A stretch of DNA of 25,849 nt from a virus, in the IMG/VR virus record IMGVR_UViG_3300021963_000584, positions 1 through 25,849 of that record; one strand, written 5' to 3'. Shown here in pieces: positions 6,592 through 16,011 of the stretch. The notes below the pieces were generated by a model. The model was not told the origin of the DNA. It saw only the letters and a list, made by a program, of their open reading frames with translations, and ran no database searches. Position 1 is the stretch's first letter, and each line of letters opens with the position of its first letter. The position numbers and the translations under genes are program-made.

Positions 6592-7109
6592 TGACAAAAC
6601 CTAAATATAAAGCACATGGTAAAGAAACAAGGTTACGCAGTTACGTAAAGCTAGAAGACCTTGGTGCTTATATCAAAGAAAAATATGATGGCTATAGGTT
6701 AACAGAACAGACCATCGAATTTGCGATGAAGGTTGCTGCTGGTGAAGATGCAATATCAGCTGTAAGAGATGTGTATAGTTTACAAGAAAATGCAGCAGAA
6801 GCCAGAAGACAGGCAAAAGAATTGATGTTAAAACCAAAGGTGGTTGAAACAATTAACATCATACGTGAAAATATAAAACACCAGACAATTGTTGATACCA
6901 ATAGCATACTTATGCGACTGGAAATGATGTATGGGGAATGCATACAGGAAAACGATAGGGCAAACGCTTTGAAGGTCCTAAAACAGATGGCTGATATTGT
7001 AAGCAAAATTGATGGCACAACTAGTGTTGGTGATGTAACCATACAGTTCACCTTACCGAACCCTATGAAGGCTAAAACAATTGATATAACAGAAGCTGAA
7101 GTAGAATAA
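6591..7109 (+). CDS. terS: Terminase small subunit
   Basis: The 172-residue protein directly precedes the large terminase gene and overlaps the upstream stop (TAATG). The N-terminal half has the small-terminase pattern LTEQTIEFAMKVAAGEDAISAVRDVY, a helix-turn-helix-like region like those that recognise the packaging site, followed by AAEARRQAKELMLKPKVVETINIIRENI, the usual 'A-x-x-x-x-x-x-x-L-L-x-x-P-x-V' helix. A central coiled-coil-like oligomerisation region (NSILMRLEMMYGECIQENDRANALKVLKQMADIVSKIDG) and a beta tail (VTIQFTLP) follow. The tail probably contacts the large subunit. The protein would choose the phage DNA and load the large subunit for packaging. Confidence 0.8.
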   Translation: MTKPKYKAHGKETRLRSYVKLEDLGAYIKEKYDGYRLTEQTIEFAMKVAAGEDAISAVRDVYSLQENAAEARRQAKELMLKPKVVETINIIRENIKHQTIVDTNSILMRLEMMYGECIQENDRANALKVLKQMADIVSKIDGTTSVGDVTIQFTLPNPMKAKTIDITEAEVE

Positions 7110-7110
7110 T

Positions 7111-8349
7111 ATGTTAATAACATTACAGGGGGCGGATCTGTTCCCATGGCAACAAGAAGTATATCGTTCTTATATTGAAGATGACTTTAAAACGTATATC
7201 TTAAACACATCTAGACAGATAGGTAAGTCATTACTTATCAGCCAGTTGGTGTTGCATTCAGCAATTAACAATGAAAAGGTTATCGTAGGGGTGGTGTCAT
7301 TGACGTATAAACAGACCAAATTAATTTACAACAGCATCAGCGAAATACTTGCAAATACACCACTTTTGGCCAGTGATAACAAGTCAGAACTTGAAATAAA
7401 GTTGGTTAATGGGTCATCCATAAAATTCCTATCCATCCAGAACTACGATGCAATTCGTGGTCACACCTTCGAATATTTATTTTGCGATGAGGCTGCTTAT
7501 TATCCACCAAATGTATACCAACAGGTATTGCAACCAACTACACTAGCCAGGGGCCGCAAAACGGTTCTATGTTCAACCCCAAGGGGTATCAATTACTTCT
7601 ATGACTTATACATGCGTGGGATGGACCAGGATGATAAAACAACCATATCATTTAAATATGACTTTACCGCTAACCCCTTCTTCAACCTGGATGAAATTGA
7701 AGCCATTAGAAAGCAATTACCAGATGGGATATTCCGTGCAGAATACTTGGGTGAATTTAGTGAAAACAGTTCGGTGTTCGGTAATGTAAAAGATGTGTGT
7801 ATTCACCATGGGTATCCAACACCAAGTGGTAATTTATTCTGTGGTATTGACGTTGGTTTATTCCATGACTATGCTGTTGCATCCATATTTGATGCAAACG
7901 GTAATTTGGTCGCATTTTACCGTAGCAAAACAGGTAGCATAAATAAATTAAATTCAGAACTTGAAGAATTTTTAAACAAATACAAACCCACAAAAACCCT
8001 CATAGAATTGAATAACGTTGGGGTATCGGTATATGAACACCTTCAGCCACGTGTTCGTGGTGTGGAAGGCTTTAAAACAACCGCTGTGTCGAAGCCAGAT
8101 CTTATCAACCAACTACAGAATAGTATTGAAGATAAAAGAATTAAATTATTACACCAACAATTCATACCAGAAATATACGATGAACTGGTGAACTTCACTT
8201 TTAATTACAGTGAAAAGACCAGGGCCATCCAATATTCAGCGTTGCCAGGTAAGCATGATGATATTGTCATCAGTTTGGCTTTGGCCAATAAGATATTTGT
8301 TGAAGCAAACTTCAGCATTAAACCAAAAATAAAAGTTCGTTTTGGATAA
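7111..8349 (+). CDS. terL: Terminase large subunit (packaging ATPase and nuclease)
   Basis: This 412-residue motor protein has all expected motifs. Walker A is at residues 33-40 (TSRQIGKS), Walker B at 122-129 (YLFCDEAA) with catalytic E127, and the coupling motif CSTPRG at 154-159. The C-terminal RNase H-like nuclease has D247 in GIDVG, E299 in LIELNN and D383/D384 in KHDDIV, the three metal-binding positions. It translocates DNA into the procapsid through the portal and cuts the concatemer. At 412 residues it is on the short side for the family but no motif is missing. Its ATG is two bases after the small-subunit stop. The motif order is clear enough to exclude other ATPases. Confidence 0.96.
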   Translation: MLITLQGADLFPWQQEVYRSYIEDDFKTYILNTSRQIGKSLLISQLVLHSAINNEKVIVGVVSLTYKQTKLIYNSISEILANTPLLASDNKSELEIKLVNGSSIKFLSIQNYDAIRGHTFEYLFCDEAAYYPPNVYQQVLQPTTLARGRKTVLCSTPRGINYFYDLYMRGMDQDDKTTISFKYDFTANPFFNLDEIEAIRKQLPDGIFRAEYLGEFSENSSVFGNVKDVCIHHGYPTPSGNLFCGIDVGLFHDYAVASIFDANGNLVAFYRSKTGSINKLNSELEEFLNKYKPTKTLIELNNVGVSVYEHLQPRVRGVEGFKTTAVSKPDLINQLQNSIEDKRIKLLHQQFIPEIYDELVNFTFNYSEKTRAIQYSALPGKHDDIVISLALANKIFVEANFSIKPKIKVRFG

Positions 8350-8369
8350 AGAAACGATAACAAAATTAT

Positions 8370-8377
8370 TATATTTA
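8370..8377 (+). promoter_or_regulatory. TATATTTA box upstream of tail-assembly gene (candidate late promoter)
   Basis: The octamer lies in the 35-base gap after the large terminase gene and ends 7 bases before the next ATG. No TTTG stands 19 bases upstream. It would start a tail transcription unit with a very short leader. Confidence 0.45.
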
Positions 8378-8384
8378 TAAACAG

Positions 8385-9193
8385 ATGGAAAAAATTAAAT
8401 ACAAAGATATTGAATATAACATCCCCACATCTTGGGATGAAATGACAGTATTGCAATTATACAGTTTAAATGACTATATAGCGACATTAGGTGATACGGA
8501 AACGGATGATAACATCATCTATTCAAATATATTCCACCATATGACTGGTTTGAATAAAAACGCATTTTTAAAGTTATCTATAACTGATGCGATGGCCTTC
8601 AAACAGGCTATGTTATTTATTACCACAACAAAAATTAAGGAAGAAGAATTTAAAAGTGAAATTGAATATAAACAATATGTTTTAAAGGTTAAGAATTTTG
8701 ATAAACTTAACTTTGGTGAATACATAGATGCGACCGCAATTTCATCTGAACCATCATCAAAGAATTTAATTAAATTGTTATCGTTGGTGACGGATGTTTA
8801 TCTTAAAAAGAATATAAAAAAGTTTAGGTTTAAGGATAAGTTGGTTAATGCAACCCAAGAACAAAAGGAAGATATTATATCTAATTTACCAGCCACCAAA
8901 GCAAACGCAATTGTCGCTTTTTTTTTGCGTGGTCAAAAACAGTTAGGTCGCAATACAGTGTCTTATTTGAACAGACTGGCTCTTCGTCTGGCCATGAGAG
9001 CAATTTTGCTGGGGGTTGGTCTTACTATATTTGGCTTATGGACGCATGTCAAGATGATGTTACGAAACTTAATGAAGTGGTTGTTCTTCCGTTCAGACAA
9101 GTCATTACCTACCTTACCTACAGAACATCAAAAAATAACATGATAGAAGCTATCAGAAAAGAACAAGAACAACAGTCAAAATATAAAAGATAA
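8385..9193 (+). CDS. Tail-assembly-chaperone-like protein made by a -1 frameshift
   Basis: The frame from ATG 8385 is well-formed for 180 codons. After a T9 run (8918-8926) the same frame gives a hydrophobic, cation-rich sequence and stops at 9143. The -1 frame instead gives natural protein sequence (FEQTGSSSGHESNFAGG..., DDVTKLNEVVVLPFRQ), is open for 89 codons, and ends at TAA 9191-9193, overlapping the next ATG by one base as elsewhere in this operon. The T run supplies a perfect slippery heptamer T_TTT_TTT (8918-8924) in the correct phase. The slipped product would be 269 residues. In siphophages a -1 slip commonly joins two tail-assembly chaperone parts before the tape measure. The location differs here, since tail-completion genes and two large tail genes intervene. 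A T10 misread as T9 is the alternative; either way the downstream half belongs to this gene. Confidence 0.8.
8918..8926 (+). promoter_or_regulatory. T9 slippery sequence, -1 frameshift site
   Basis: Nine T residues are in phase as GCT-TTT-TTT-TTG. Both ribosomal-site tRNAs can re-pair after slipping one base back. No strong stem downstream was identified by eye. The same run is a typical place for sequencing or assembly errors. Confidence 0.7.
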
Positions 9194-9633
9194 TGAATTA
9201 CAGTCAATTAACAACCTACCTTAAGACCACCGCTGCATCCCACATTAATGTGGTATATTCTGAAGCTGGTTATATAGAAAACCTTAACTGGGGTGAAAAC
9301 AACTATCCAATGGTGATGTTTGTTTGTCAACCTGGTACATTCAGCATAAACAAAATAAGATACAACATGACCATGATAGTGGCCGACATTATGGATGATG
9401 CAACCTTGCAACAAATTACCAAACAGTCGAACATGTTTGATATCGGCCGTGATATTATCAACCAGATATTGTTGGATAGTCAACCTTCTAGTTCAACTTT
9501 TGACCTTATTGAAGACAGTGTGATATTCACACCGTTTACCGATAACTTACCAGACCTTTGTACTGGGTTCCAATTTGACTTTGTAATTGAGGTTCAAAAT
9601 AAAAATAGTTGTGTATTACCATTCGGGAACTAA
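9193..9633 (+). CDS. Tail terminator/completion-like protein
   Basis: The 146-residue protein overlaps its neighbours by one base at each end (TAATG). It shows the pattern NWGENNYPMVMFVCQPGTFSINKIRYNMTMIVADIMDD, then QITKQSNMFDIGRDIINQILL. A strand with Y-P, a long beta hairpin, 'D-x-x-D', then a helix that recurs as I-x-x-x-x-x-x-D-I-x-x-I is usual for small proteins closing the top of siphophage tails (the tail terminator fold). The remaining beta region (FTPFTDNLPDLCTGFQFDFVIEVQN) fits this fold. It is followed by a gp10-like gene, another usual neighbour. The family call is from pattern and context. Confidence 0.6.
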   Translation: MNYSQLTTYLKTTAASHINVVYSEAGYIENLNWGENNYPMVMFVCQPGTFSINKIRYNMTMIVADIMDDATLQQITKQSNMFDIGRDIINQILLDSQPSSSTFDLIEDSVIFTPFTDNLPDLCTGFQFDFVIEVQNKNSCVLPFGN

Positions 9634-10094
9634 TGGAAGAATTTGTAATATCACCAGAATTGTATAAGGCGTTAGGGGATGAATTAAAAAAGAATTTAAT
9701 TCAAGAACTACGTAGAACCAAAGCCATCGCCTCTGGCGATCTGCTTAAGTCCATACAATTCGATGTTAAAGAAAACAATGATGGTGGTGCGACTATAAGC
9801 TTAAATGGTAATGAATATATCACCTATGTTGATAAAGGTAGAAAACCAGGTAAATACGCCCCAACAAAAGCGTTAAAAGAATGGATAAAGTCTAAGGGTA
9901 TCGCAACAGATGAAGCAAAGGTGACAGCAATTGCATTTGCAATTAATAACAAAATAAAAAGACAGGGTATTAAACCAAGACCAATTCTTGAAAGGGCTTA
10001 CACCAACGGTTTGCCGATGTATGATAAGATAATAGATGACACCTTAAACAAAGACCTTGATAAGTATTTAAACGAAACATTAAACAATATATAA
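9633..10094 (+). CDS. HK97 gp10-like tail completion protein
   Basis: The start is the ATG at 9633 overlapping the upstream stop; an upstream GTG at 9609 would read into that gene. The 153-residue product contains YVDKGRKPGKYAPTKALKEWIKSKGI (about residues 68-93), then IAFAINNKIKRQGIKPRPILERA. This combination (Y-V-x-x-G-R-x-P...P-x-x-A-L-x-x-W, later G-x-x-P-R-P-x-L) is characteristic of the HK97 gp10-like family, small proteins at the head-tail junction. Its position next to the tail-terminator-like gene supports this. Confidence 0.75.
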   Translation: MEEFVISPELYKALGDELKKNLIQELRRTKAIASGDLLKSIQFDVKENNDGGATISLNGNEYITYVDKGRKPGKYAPTKALKEWIKSKGIATDEAKVTAIAFAINNKIKRQGIKPRPILERAYTNGLPMYDKIIDDTLNKDLDKYLNETLNNI

Positions 10095-10095
10095 T

Positions 10096-12012
10096 ATGGC
10101 TATTCAAACAATAGAAACCCCAAATGAATTTAACTTTGCCAGACAGACAATTCCGTTCTTGGTTAAGTCCACATTAATAGGTCCATCTGGAACAGGTGGT
10201 ATCGACCCAATTGAACGTGCCTTTAGGTTCGTATTTGATGTTGTGGTACAAATAGGTAATGGTACCTATAAGACATATGCATCAGTTGCAATTCCACCAA
10301 GACCAGATAACTATTATTCATTCTTTGATGTGTCACCACTTATCATCGATGCATTATCATATGACCTTGGAACACATCAACAAACCTTTGCAACAGCATG
10401 TGCAAATAGTATAGTAAAATTTAAGGTATTCTGTACCGAAAGATATTTGGATGCCAATGGTGTGTTTATATCTGGTACCAAAACATCTTTGGGTGAATAT
10501 TATGGTATTGATGCGGCTGGTAACGAAGGTATCGACCCTTATCTTATAAATGCTTTAAACCTAAAGAAACCATTACACTATCACCAATTGATAGATGCTG
10601 GTGAATTAAAGGTAAACGCAAAAGAACCCCTTACATTATCTTGGTTGTCAAGAAACGACTTGGGTGTAAATGAATTGGAATATATCCACGGTAATTACGG
10701 TACGTTCAGCAACATCGCAGCAGTTGGTGTTGGAACCACATCAAACGTTATGAACGCTTATACAGGTATCACCAAGAATGCTTTAACAACATTGGGTGTT
10801 GGTGCAACATCAACCCCACCATCATTAAGAACGGTTTTAAACGGTGTTACAGGTACGGCAACATCCATCATGGTAATTAAGTTTACAGACTTAGACTTAT
10901 CAGCGAATACAACATACAAATTTAACATAGGTGCAAAGATATTAACAGGTCCATATCCTGGTGGTTCACCAACATCATCACAGTCAAATGCGTTGACGCT
11001 TAGACCAGTTGTTATAGGTACGAACTTTACACCAGTTACAGGTGTGGGTGTTACAATGCAACAGGCTGCTTCTGGTGCACCCAACTCATGGCAAGGTGGT
11101 GCAATTACATTTGTAACAAACAGTTCGTTTGTGACAGGTGATATTACGGCAATTGAAATACAAATTCAAACACCTAACAGTACAACATTCCCATTAGGGT
11201 TTATGAACGGTGTAAGTGTTAATTTAACATCAGCCACTTTATACGAAACAGCTAACACAGGTACCCCATTTGTTTATGACGTACAAGTTATCACTGATAA
11301 CAACACCACATACACGATGCCATCTGGTTATACCCAAAACATTATCCCATTGAATGATACCAAACAGTCACGTTTTGATACACCTGTGGGTCCATATAAA
11401 CAATATCATCCAACTGGTCAAGACACAACAACAGGTTACTGGTTAAATTCACCTGGTGTGCCAGCAAAATGGTTCCAGGTTAGACTTAGAAATGCCATTG
11501 GTGGTGTTATTGGTCTAAGTGAAAAGATATACCAAATTAACGACACCTGTCAAAACTGCGAAAAGTTCAGACTTAAGTGGAAGACACAGCTAGGTGGGTG
11601 GGACTATTTTACATTCACCAAAGTAAGCAAAGCTAAAACAAGTATAGAACGTGAAAACTTCAAACGTTCACGTGGTACAATTAGTTCAACAGCTTACAAA
11701 GAATTGTCATCTGACCGTGGTTATCAGTCTTTGAATATCAAATTAGAAGATACCTACACAATTATTACAGACTGGGTTGGTGATGGTACAGCTAAATGGA
11801 TGCAAGACTTATTCACATCGGATGAGGTTTATCTATTGAACCCAGAACCGTTTATGAAGTACCCAACCACAACTGAATTTGACTTAGAATACCCAGTGTT
11901 CGTACAACAAACAGAAGTTGAATATATGAATAACAGTATTGAAGCTAAGTTGAAGAACTTTGTAATAGAAATAACACCAGCAATACGCTTCGAAGAAAAT
12001 ACAACCAACTAA
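10096..12012 (+). CDS. Large tail structural protein (tail tip or distal tail), with inserted beta domain
   Basis: The 638-residue protein is beta-rich throughout. The N-terminal part (1-200) has FRFVFDVVVQIGNGTYKTYASVAIPPRPDNYYSFFDVSPLI, recalling the first domain of a tail protein family common in Bacteroidota phages. The C-terminal part (about 395-638) has a short cysteine motif C-Q-N-C at 485-488, then FRLKWKTQLGGWDYFTFTK, where the pattern L-x-W-x-x-x-x-G-G-W-D-Y-x-x-F is the clearest hallmark of that family. Between them, about residues 220-390 (LTTLGVGATSTPPSLRTVLNGVTG..., SVNLTSATLYETANT) form a separate Thr/Ser/Gly-rich beta domain, resembling a carbohydrate-binding-type insertion. 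The gene ends one base into the next ATG. A role in the tail tip with host-surface contact is inferred from size and order. Confidence 0.65.
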   Translation: MAIQTIETPNEFNFARQTIPFLVKSTLIGPSGTGGIDPIERAFRFVFDVVVQIGNGTYKTYASVAIPPRPDNYYSFFDVSPLIIDALSYDLGTHQQTFATACANSIVKFKVFCTERYLDANGVFISGTKTSLGEYYGIDAAGNEGIDPYLINALNLKKPLHYHQLIDAGELKVNAKEPLTLSWLSRNDLGVNELEYIHGNYGTFSNIAAVGVGTTSNVMNAYTGITKNALTTLGVGATSTPPSLRTVLNGVTGTATSIMVIKFTDLDLSANTTYKFNIGAKILTGPYPGGSPTSSQSNALTLRPVVIGTNFTPVTGVGVTMQQAASGAPNSWQGGAITFVTNSSFVTGDITAIEIQIQTPNSTTFPLGFMNGVSVNLTSATLYETANTGTPFVYDVQVITDNNTTYTMPSGYTQNIIPLNDTKQSRFDTPVGPYKQYHPTGQDTTTGYWLNSPGVPAKWFQVRLRNAIGGVIGLSEKIYQINDTCQNCEKFRLKWKTQLGGWDYFTFTKVSKAKTSIERENFKRSRGTISSTAYKELSSDRGYQSLNIKLEDTYTIITDWVGDGTAKWMQDLFTSDEVYLLNPEPFMKYPTTTEFDLEYPVFVQQTEVEYMNNSIEAKLKNFVIEITPAIRFEENTTN

Positions 12013-15000
12013 TGTTAAAAAAGACAGAACTTTATATTGAAGATAGACAGCTTGACCTATACGGTAACGAAGCGTTCTTATTAAACTTTAACGTGGCTGA
12101 TATTAGTGATATATCAGCCAAAGCGTCATCCTATTCCAAAGAAGTTGATATACCAGCTACAAAGGAAAATAACAAAACCTTTAGCCACCTTTTTAACATA
12201 AGTTCTGAGGGTTACTTTAACCCAATATCAAAGAAAACATCTGAAGTGTATATCGATGGTATTTGTGTTATGCGTGGATATTTTAAATTGAATAGCATCA
12301 CCATCATCGATAATGAATATGTTACTTATCATGGGGTTATTTATGAAGATGCTGTGAATTTTGTACAGTCATTGGGTGACCTTGAAATATCGAACCTTAT
12401 ATGGGATGTTACGGGATCAACCGTAACATCTGGTATTACAACTGGTACAATTACATTGGATGACTATTATGGTACGGACTTTAAACAATTTGTAACCACT
12501 TCGTCTAACGGACCAGGTGGTGGTATGCAAATTACCGCCAACAGAATTTATAATTCAAACAATAACGGTTTATCATTTACTGGTGGTGTGTTCGGTTCAT
12601 TACAAAACATATCAAAGGATACATTATTATGGGGTGGTGGTACAAATTCAAACCCCAATATACAGGCTTTTGTGCCATTTACAGCTGTTAACGTATCATT
12701 GACAGCCACAATACGTTTTAGTGTTCCTAGGGCGGTTAAATGGGCTTTTAGAAAAGCTGTATATAACATATCAACTGGTCAGTGGTCACATTTCAATATT
12801 ATAACTGGACCAGCAACAACAACAATACCGTCTATCACATTATTAACAGCATCAATGCCAACAACACAAATAAATGCTGGTGAGGCTTTATATTTTGTTG
12901 TTTTCGATGCTTTCCCACAAAGTGGTGTTACATCAGCACCATTACCTATTATATCATCATTAAGTAGTGTTACTGGTAACATACAAAGTGTTGCAACACA
13001 GGTTAGCAATTCAGCTACAATTGATGAAGGACTTATAATGCAAAATATTGCCACCGTAACTGGTGCAACAAACGGTTTATATACATTCCCATTAATTGAC
13101 TATAACCAAACATACCCTTATTCAGCTACAAACGTTACTTTAAGCAACCAAACTGAAGCTGGTGAAGCAAATGTTAGAATACATTTTAATGACCTTAGAC
13201 CAGCCTTATTTGTTAAACACATCTGGGATAAAATATTCAAACAAAGTGGTTTCAAATACAAGTCAAAATTCTTGGACACCAATGCTGACCTATTCAATAA
13301 ATTAATTGTTATCGGTGGTATGGAAGAAGATGAAATTGTTGCCCCACAATTTGATGCCGTTCTTACTGGAACAACTGGTACTTATTACACATTAATTGAA
13401 CCTGTACAAGATGTTGATACACCATCAACTGGTACAGCACAAACTGGTTATAATTATAAGTCATTCTTAGTTGGTGGTTCAGTCCCTAATAACCCAACCA
13501 CTGGTCAATGGAAAATAAACACCAATAAATATTCCTATACTGAATTTTTAAAGGCAAACCATACATGGGCCAATAAATTAAACCCAGCACATGGTTATTC
13601 TGGTGCTGACTATGGTTTCGTATTAAAAGCTTTGGTTGCTGGTAGATATAAAATTGACACCCAATTAAAAGGTTTGTCATTACCTGTTAAATACGGTTCC
13701 AACATCGCACCAAACTTTCAACAAGGTATTACATACAGGCTTAAGGTTGAAGTGTTAAAGAATGGTTCGTGGGCTAATAGTCCTGACCTATTCACCGTAC
13801 CACAAAAAAGTAAGTGGGTTGAAAAGAAGGTTGTTACATTCAAAAGGGATGTGGCTCAAACCAACCAAGAATTTACATTAAACATAAACGAAACAATTGA
13901 ACTTGAAAAGGGTGACCTTTGCCGTGTTATATTATTGGGTTCAGCTGAAGCACAGAATGACCCAACATCAACTGATGCGACACCATACACTTCTGAAACA
14001 AGGTTATACTTTGGTCAATGTTATGTTAATTATTCAAGATGTGGTACATGGTTAAATAAGACCATCACCAGTTATACTGACTTGATGCCAAAAGGTTTAA
14101 AACAAAAAGACTTTGTATTGGGTATCAGTAAGATGTTTAACCTTTATTTTGAGCCAGATAAACAAGACCCTAAGACGCTTTATATCGAACCTAGGGATGT
14201 TTACTATGAAGATGGGCGTGTATTGAACTGGGAAAAGAAATTGGACTATTCTAAACCAATTGATATTAACATATTGTCACATGACCAGGCTAAGAATTAT
14301 GTGTTCAAATATGCGGATGATAGCACCGACTTTAACACCGAACAATTTAAAAAGTTTACACCAAATGGGTTAAATTTCGGTTCATTTAAATTCACATCAC
14401 CAAATGAATACGTTTCTGAAACTGAAGAATTGGAAGTACCATTTGCTGCATCTTATTTGCAAAAGATAAGTGGTACAGACCCATTAAACAACGTTACAGG
14501 TACAACTTTTTCACCAATTGTTATTACCAAGATAATTGACCCAGAAAGTCAGAAACCTGGTTACAATGGCGATCCCGCTGAATGGAAAAAAGAACCACGT
14601 ATTTTGATGTATGGTGGTCCAATTCAATTGGCACCGCAAATATCCAGAAACTATTCTTTATACTTTGTTGGTAACGAACCAGATGGTGATGAATACACAA
14701 TTGAAATGAATTACTATGGTTATGCTGGCCACTATGACAAACCAGTTAACCCAACTATTGATATAAACTTTTATACGGATACGCATTACTTACCAACCAC
14801 TTATTGGAATACAATTAGCGGTAACACCATTACATCAACATCAACAACGTCAATAGACTTATCGGCTTTGGTTATCGGAAATAACCAGGTAGTTAACTTG
14901 GTGACCCCTGGTAACTTTACTATTAACCCAGCTGTTGAAAAATATGTTAAGGTATCTTCAGCTACTGACCCAACCAAGTATTTCATAGGTTTGATAATAT

Positions 15001-15971
15001 CATCAACATCGACCACGATGACCCTTAAAATTACACAGAAATTTGGTACTGGTACGTTCAATAGCTGGAAAATTGTTCTTAATGATGTTTATTTAAAATA
15101 CAACTTATTCAATGTGTTTTATAAAAACCAGATGATAGAATTAACCGACCAGACGGCTAGGTTGATGACGTGTAACATGTATTTAACACCAACAGATGTT
15201 ACCAACTTTAGGTTCAATGATATTGTCTATGCACACAATGAATACTGGCGTGTAAATAAAATTGTTGACTACGATACATCATCTGACGTTAACCAAACAA
15301 CAAAGGTTGAATTAATTAAAATATTGCGTGCCGACACCAATAAATTAATTGACTATATTGCTGGTGGTTATTTGGGTATCAATGGTGGTACTGGTGGTAA
15401 CACAACATCAACAGGAACTAGTTCATTTAACGGTAACACCCCATCTGTTGTTAATTTAACACCTTATGGTGGTCCTGGTGTGTATAACCAAGACACAATG
15501 GGTATGTTTATGATGGCTGGTAATAATATCATCTTGGATAGTAACAGTGAAGCCCCAACTTATTTCCAAATGGGTGAAACAGTTTATACTGGTAGTGATG
15601 ATATTTATGATACAATATCCAACCAGGTGTTATTAACACAAGAATTATTAAACGCCCCAGCTGACAAACCAACTGGTGAAAGCATAACTTATATGGATAA
15701 AGATGCTGGCCGTATTACATTGGATGGAATTTATTCACAGGTGTATTTTGATGTTATTGCAAGAAATATGTTATTTATCATCACCTTACAAGATATTATA
15801 ACCGATGGTTATACCATCCATTTTGATGCTTTAAATGACACCACAACGACTTTCATACAAATTGAAAACGGTAACGCCACCACCAATGAAGTATTCGTTG
15901 TAAACGCAGATAATAGCGTTATCGCAAAATATGATGCAGCGAAAGATAAATGGGTTATATCTAGGGGATAA
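12012..15971 (+). CDS. Very large tail hub/baseplate protein with adhesin-like insertion and C-terminus
   Basis: The 1319-residue protein is overlapped by the previous stop. Residues 1-120 (LYIEDRQLDLYGNEAFLLNFNVADISDIS..., SSYSKEVDIPATKENNKTFSHLF) show the 'L-Y-I-x-x-x-x-x-D-L...I-P-A-T-x-x-N' start typical of Bacteroidota phage tail-hub proteins. Residues about 145-375 are a Ser/Thr/Asn-rich beta insertion, similar in character to that of the preceding gene. A hub-like part follows, with ITSYTDLMPKGLKQKDFVLGISKMFNLYFEPD and TLYIEPRDVYYEDGRVLNWEKKLDY. The last 140 residues (after GGYLGINGGTGGNTTSTG) form a glycine-linked terminal domain ending DKWVISRG, a usual ending of virion-surface proteins. 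It would cap the tail and contact the host. The protein is long for a hub, so it may be a merged hub and fibre. Confidence 0.7.
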   Translation: MLKKTELYIEDRQLDLYGNEAFLLNFNVADISDISAKASSYSKEVDIPATKENNKTFSHLFNISSEGYFNPISKKTSEVYIDGICVMRGYFKLNSITIIDNEYVTYHGVIYEDAVNFVQSLGDLEISNLIWDVTGSTVTSGITTGTITLDDYYGTDFKQFVTTSSNGPGGGMQITANRIYNSNNNGLSFTGGVFGSLQNISKDTLLWGGGTNSNPNIQAFVPFTAVNVSLTATIRFSVPRAVKWAFRKAVYNISTGQWSHFNIITGPATTTIPSITLLTASMPTTQINAGEALYFVVFDAFPQSGVTSAPLPIISSLSSVTGNIQSVATQVSNSATIDEGLIMQNIATVTGATNGLYTFPLIDYNQTYPYSATNVTLSNQTEAGEANVRIHFNDLRPALFVKHIWDKIFKQSGFKYKSKFLDTNADLFNKLIVIGGMEEDEIVAPQFDAVLTGTTGTYYTLIEPVQDVDTPSTGTAQTGYNYKSFLVGGSVPNNPTTGQWKINTNKYSYTEFLKANHTWANKLNPAHGYSGADYGFVLKALVAGRYKIDTQLKGLSLPVKYGSNIAPNFQQGITYRLKVEVLKNGSWANSPDLFTVPQKSKWVEKKVVTFKRDVAQTNQEFTLNINETIELEKGDLCRVILLGSAEAQNDPTSTDATPYTSETRLYFGQCYVNYSRCGTWLNKTITSYTDLMPKGLKQKDFVLGISKMFNLYFEPDKQDPKTLYIEPRDVYYEDGRVLNWEKKLDYSKPIDINILSHDQAKNYVFKYADDSTDFNTEQFKKFTPNGLNFGSFKFTSPNEYVSETEELEVPFAASYLQKISGTDPLNNVTGTTFSPIVITKIIDPESQKPGYNGDPAEWKKEPRILMYGGPIQLAPQISRNYSLYFVGNEPDGDEYTIEMNYYGYAGHYDKPVNPTIDINFYTDTHYLPTTYWNTISGNTITSTSTTSIDLSALVIGNNQVVNLVTPGNFTINPAVEKYVKVSSATDPTKYFIGLIISSTSTTMTLKITQKFGTGTFNSWKIVLNDVYLKYNLFNVFYKNQMIELTDQTARLMTCNMYLTPTDVTNFRFNDIVYAHNEYWRVNKIVDYDTSSDVNQTTKVELIKILRADTNKLIDYIAGGYLGINGGTGGNTTSTGTSSFNGNTPSVVNLTPYGGPGVYNQDTMGMFMMAGNNIILDSNSEAPTYFQMGETVYTGSDDIYDTISNQVLLTQELLNAPADKPTGESITYMDKDAGRITLDGIYSQVYFDVIARNMLFIITLQDIITDGYTIHFDALNDTTTTFIQIENGNATTNEVFVVNADNSVIAKYDAAKDKWVISRG

Positions 15972-15988
15972 ACCAAAAGGAATAAATT

Positions 15989-15996
15989 TATATTTA
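15989..15996 (+). promoter_or_regulatory. TATATTTA box upstream of the tape-measure gene (candidate late promoter)
   Basis: The octamer sits in the 40-base gap between the hub and tape-measure genes, 15 bases before the ATG at 16012. The 10 bases before it and a preceding ACCAAAA (15972-15978) match the layout upstream of the portal box (ACCAAAA at 284-290), but this is not seen at the other four sites. Confidence 0.4.
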
Positions 15997-16011
15997 ATTT
16001 AAAAGACCACA

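Noticed and set aside
8927-9143. 0-frame extension of the tail-assembly gene as a membrane anchor
   Set aside because: The hydrophobic run is an out-of-frame artefact; the -1 frame carries natural protein sequence and operon-type overlap.
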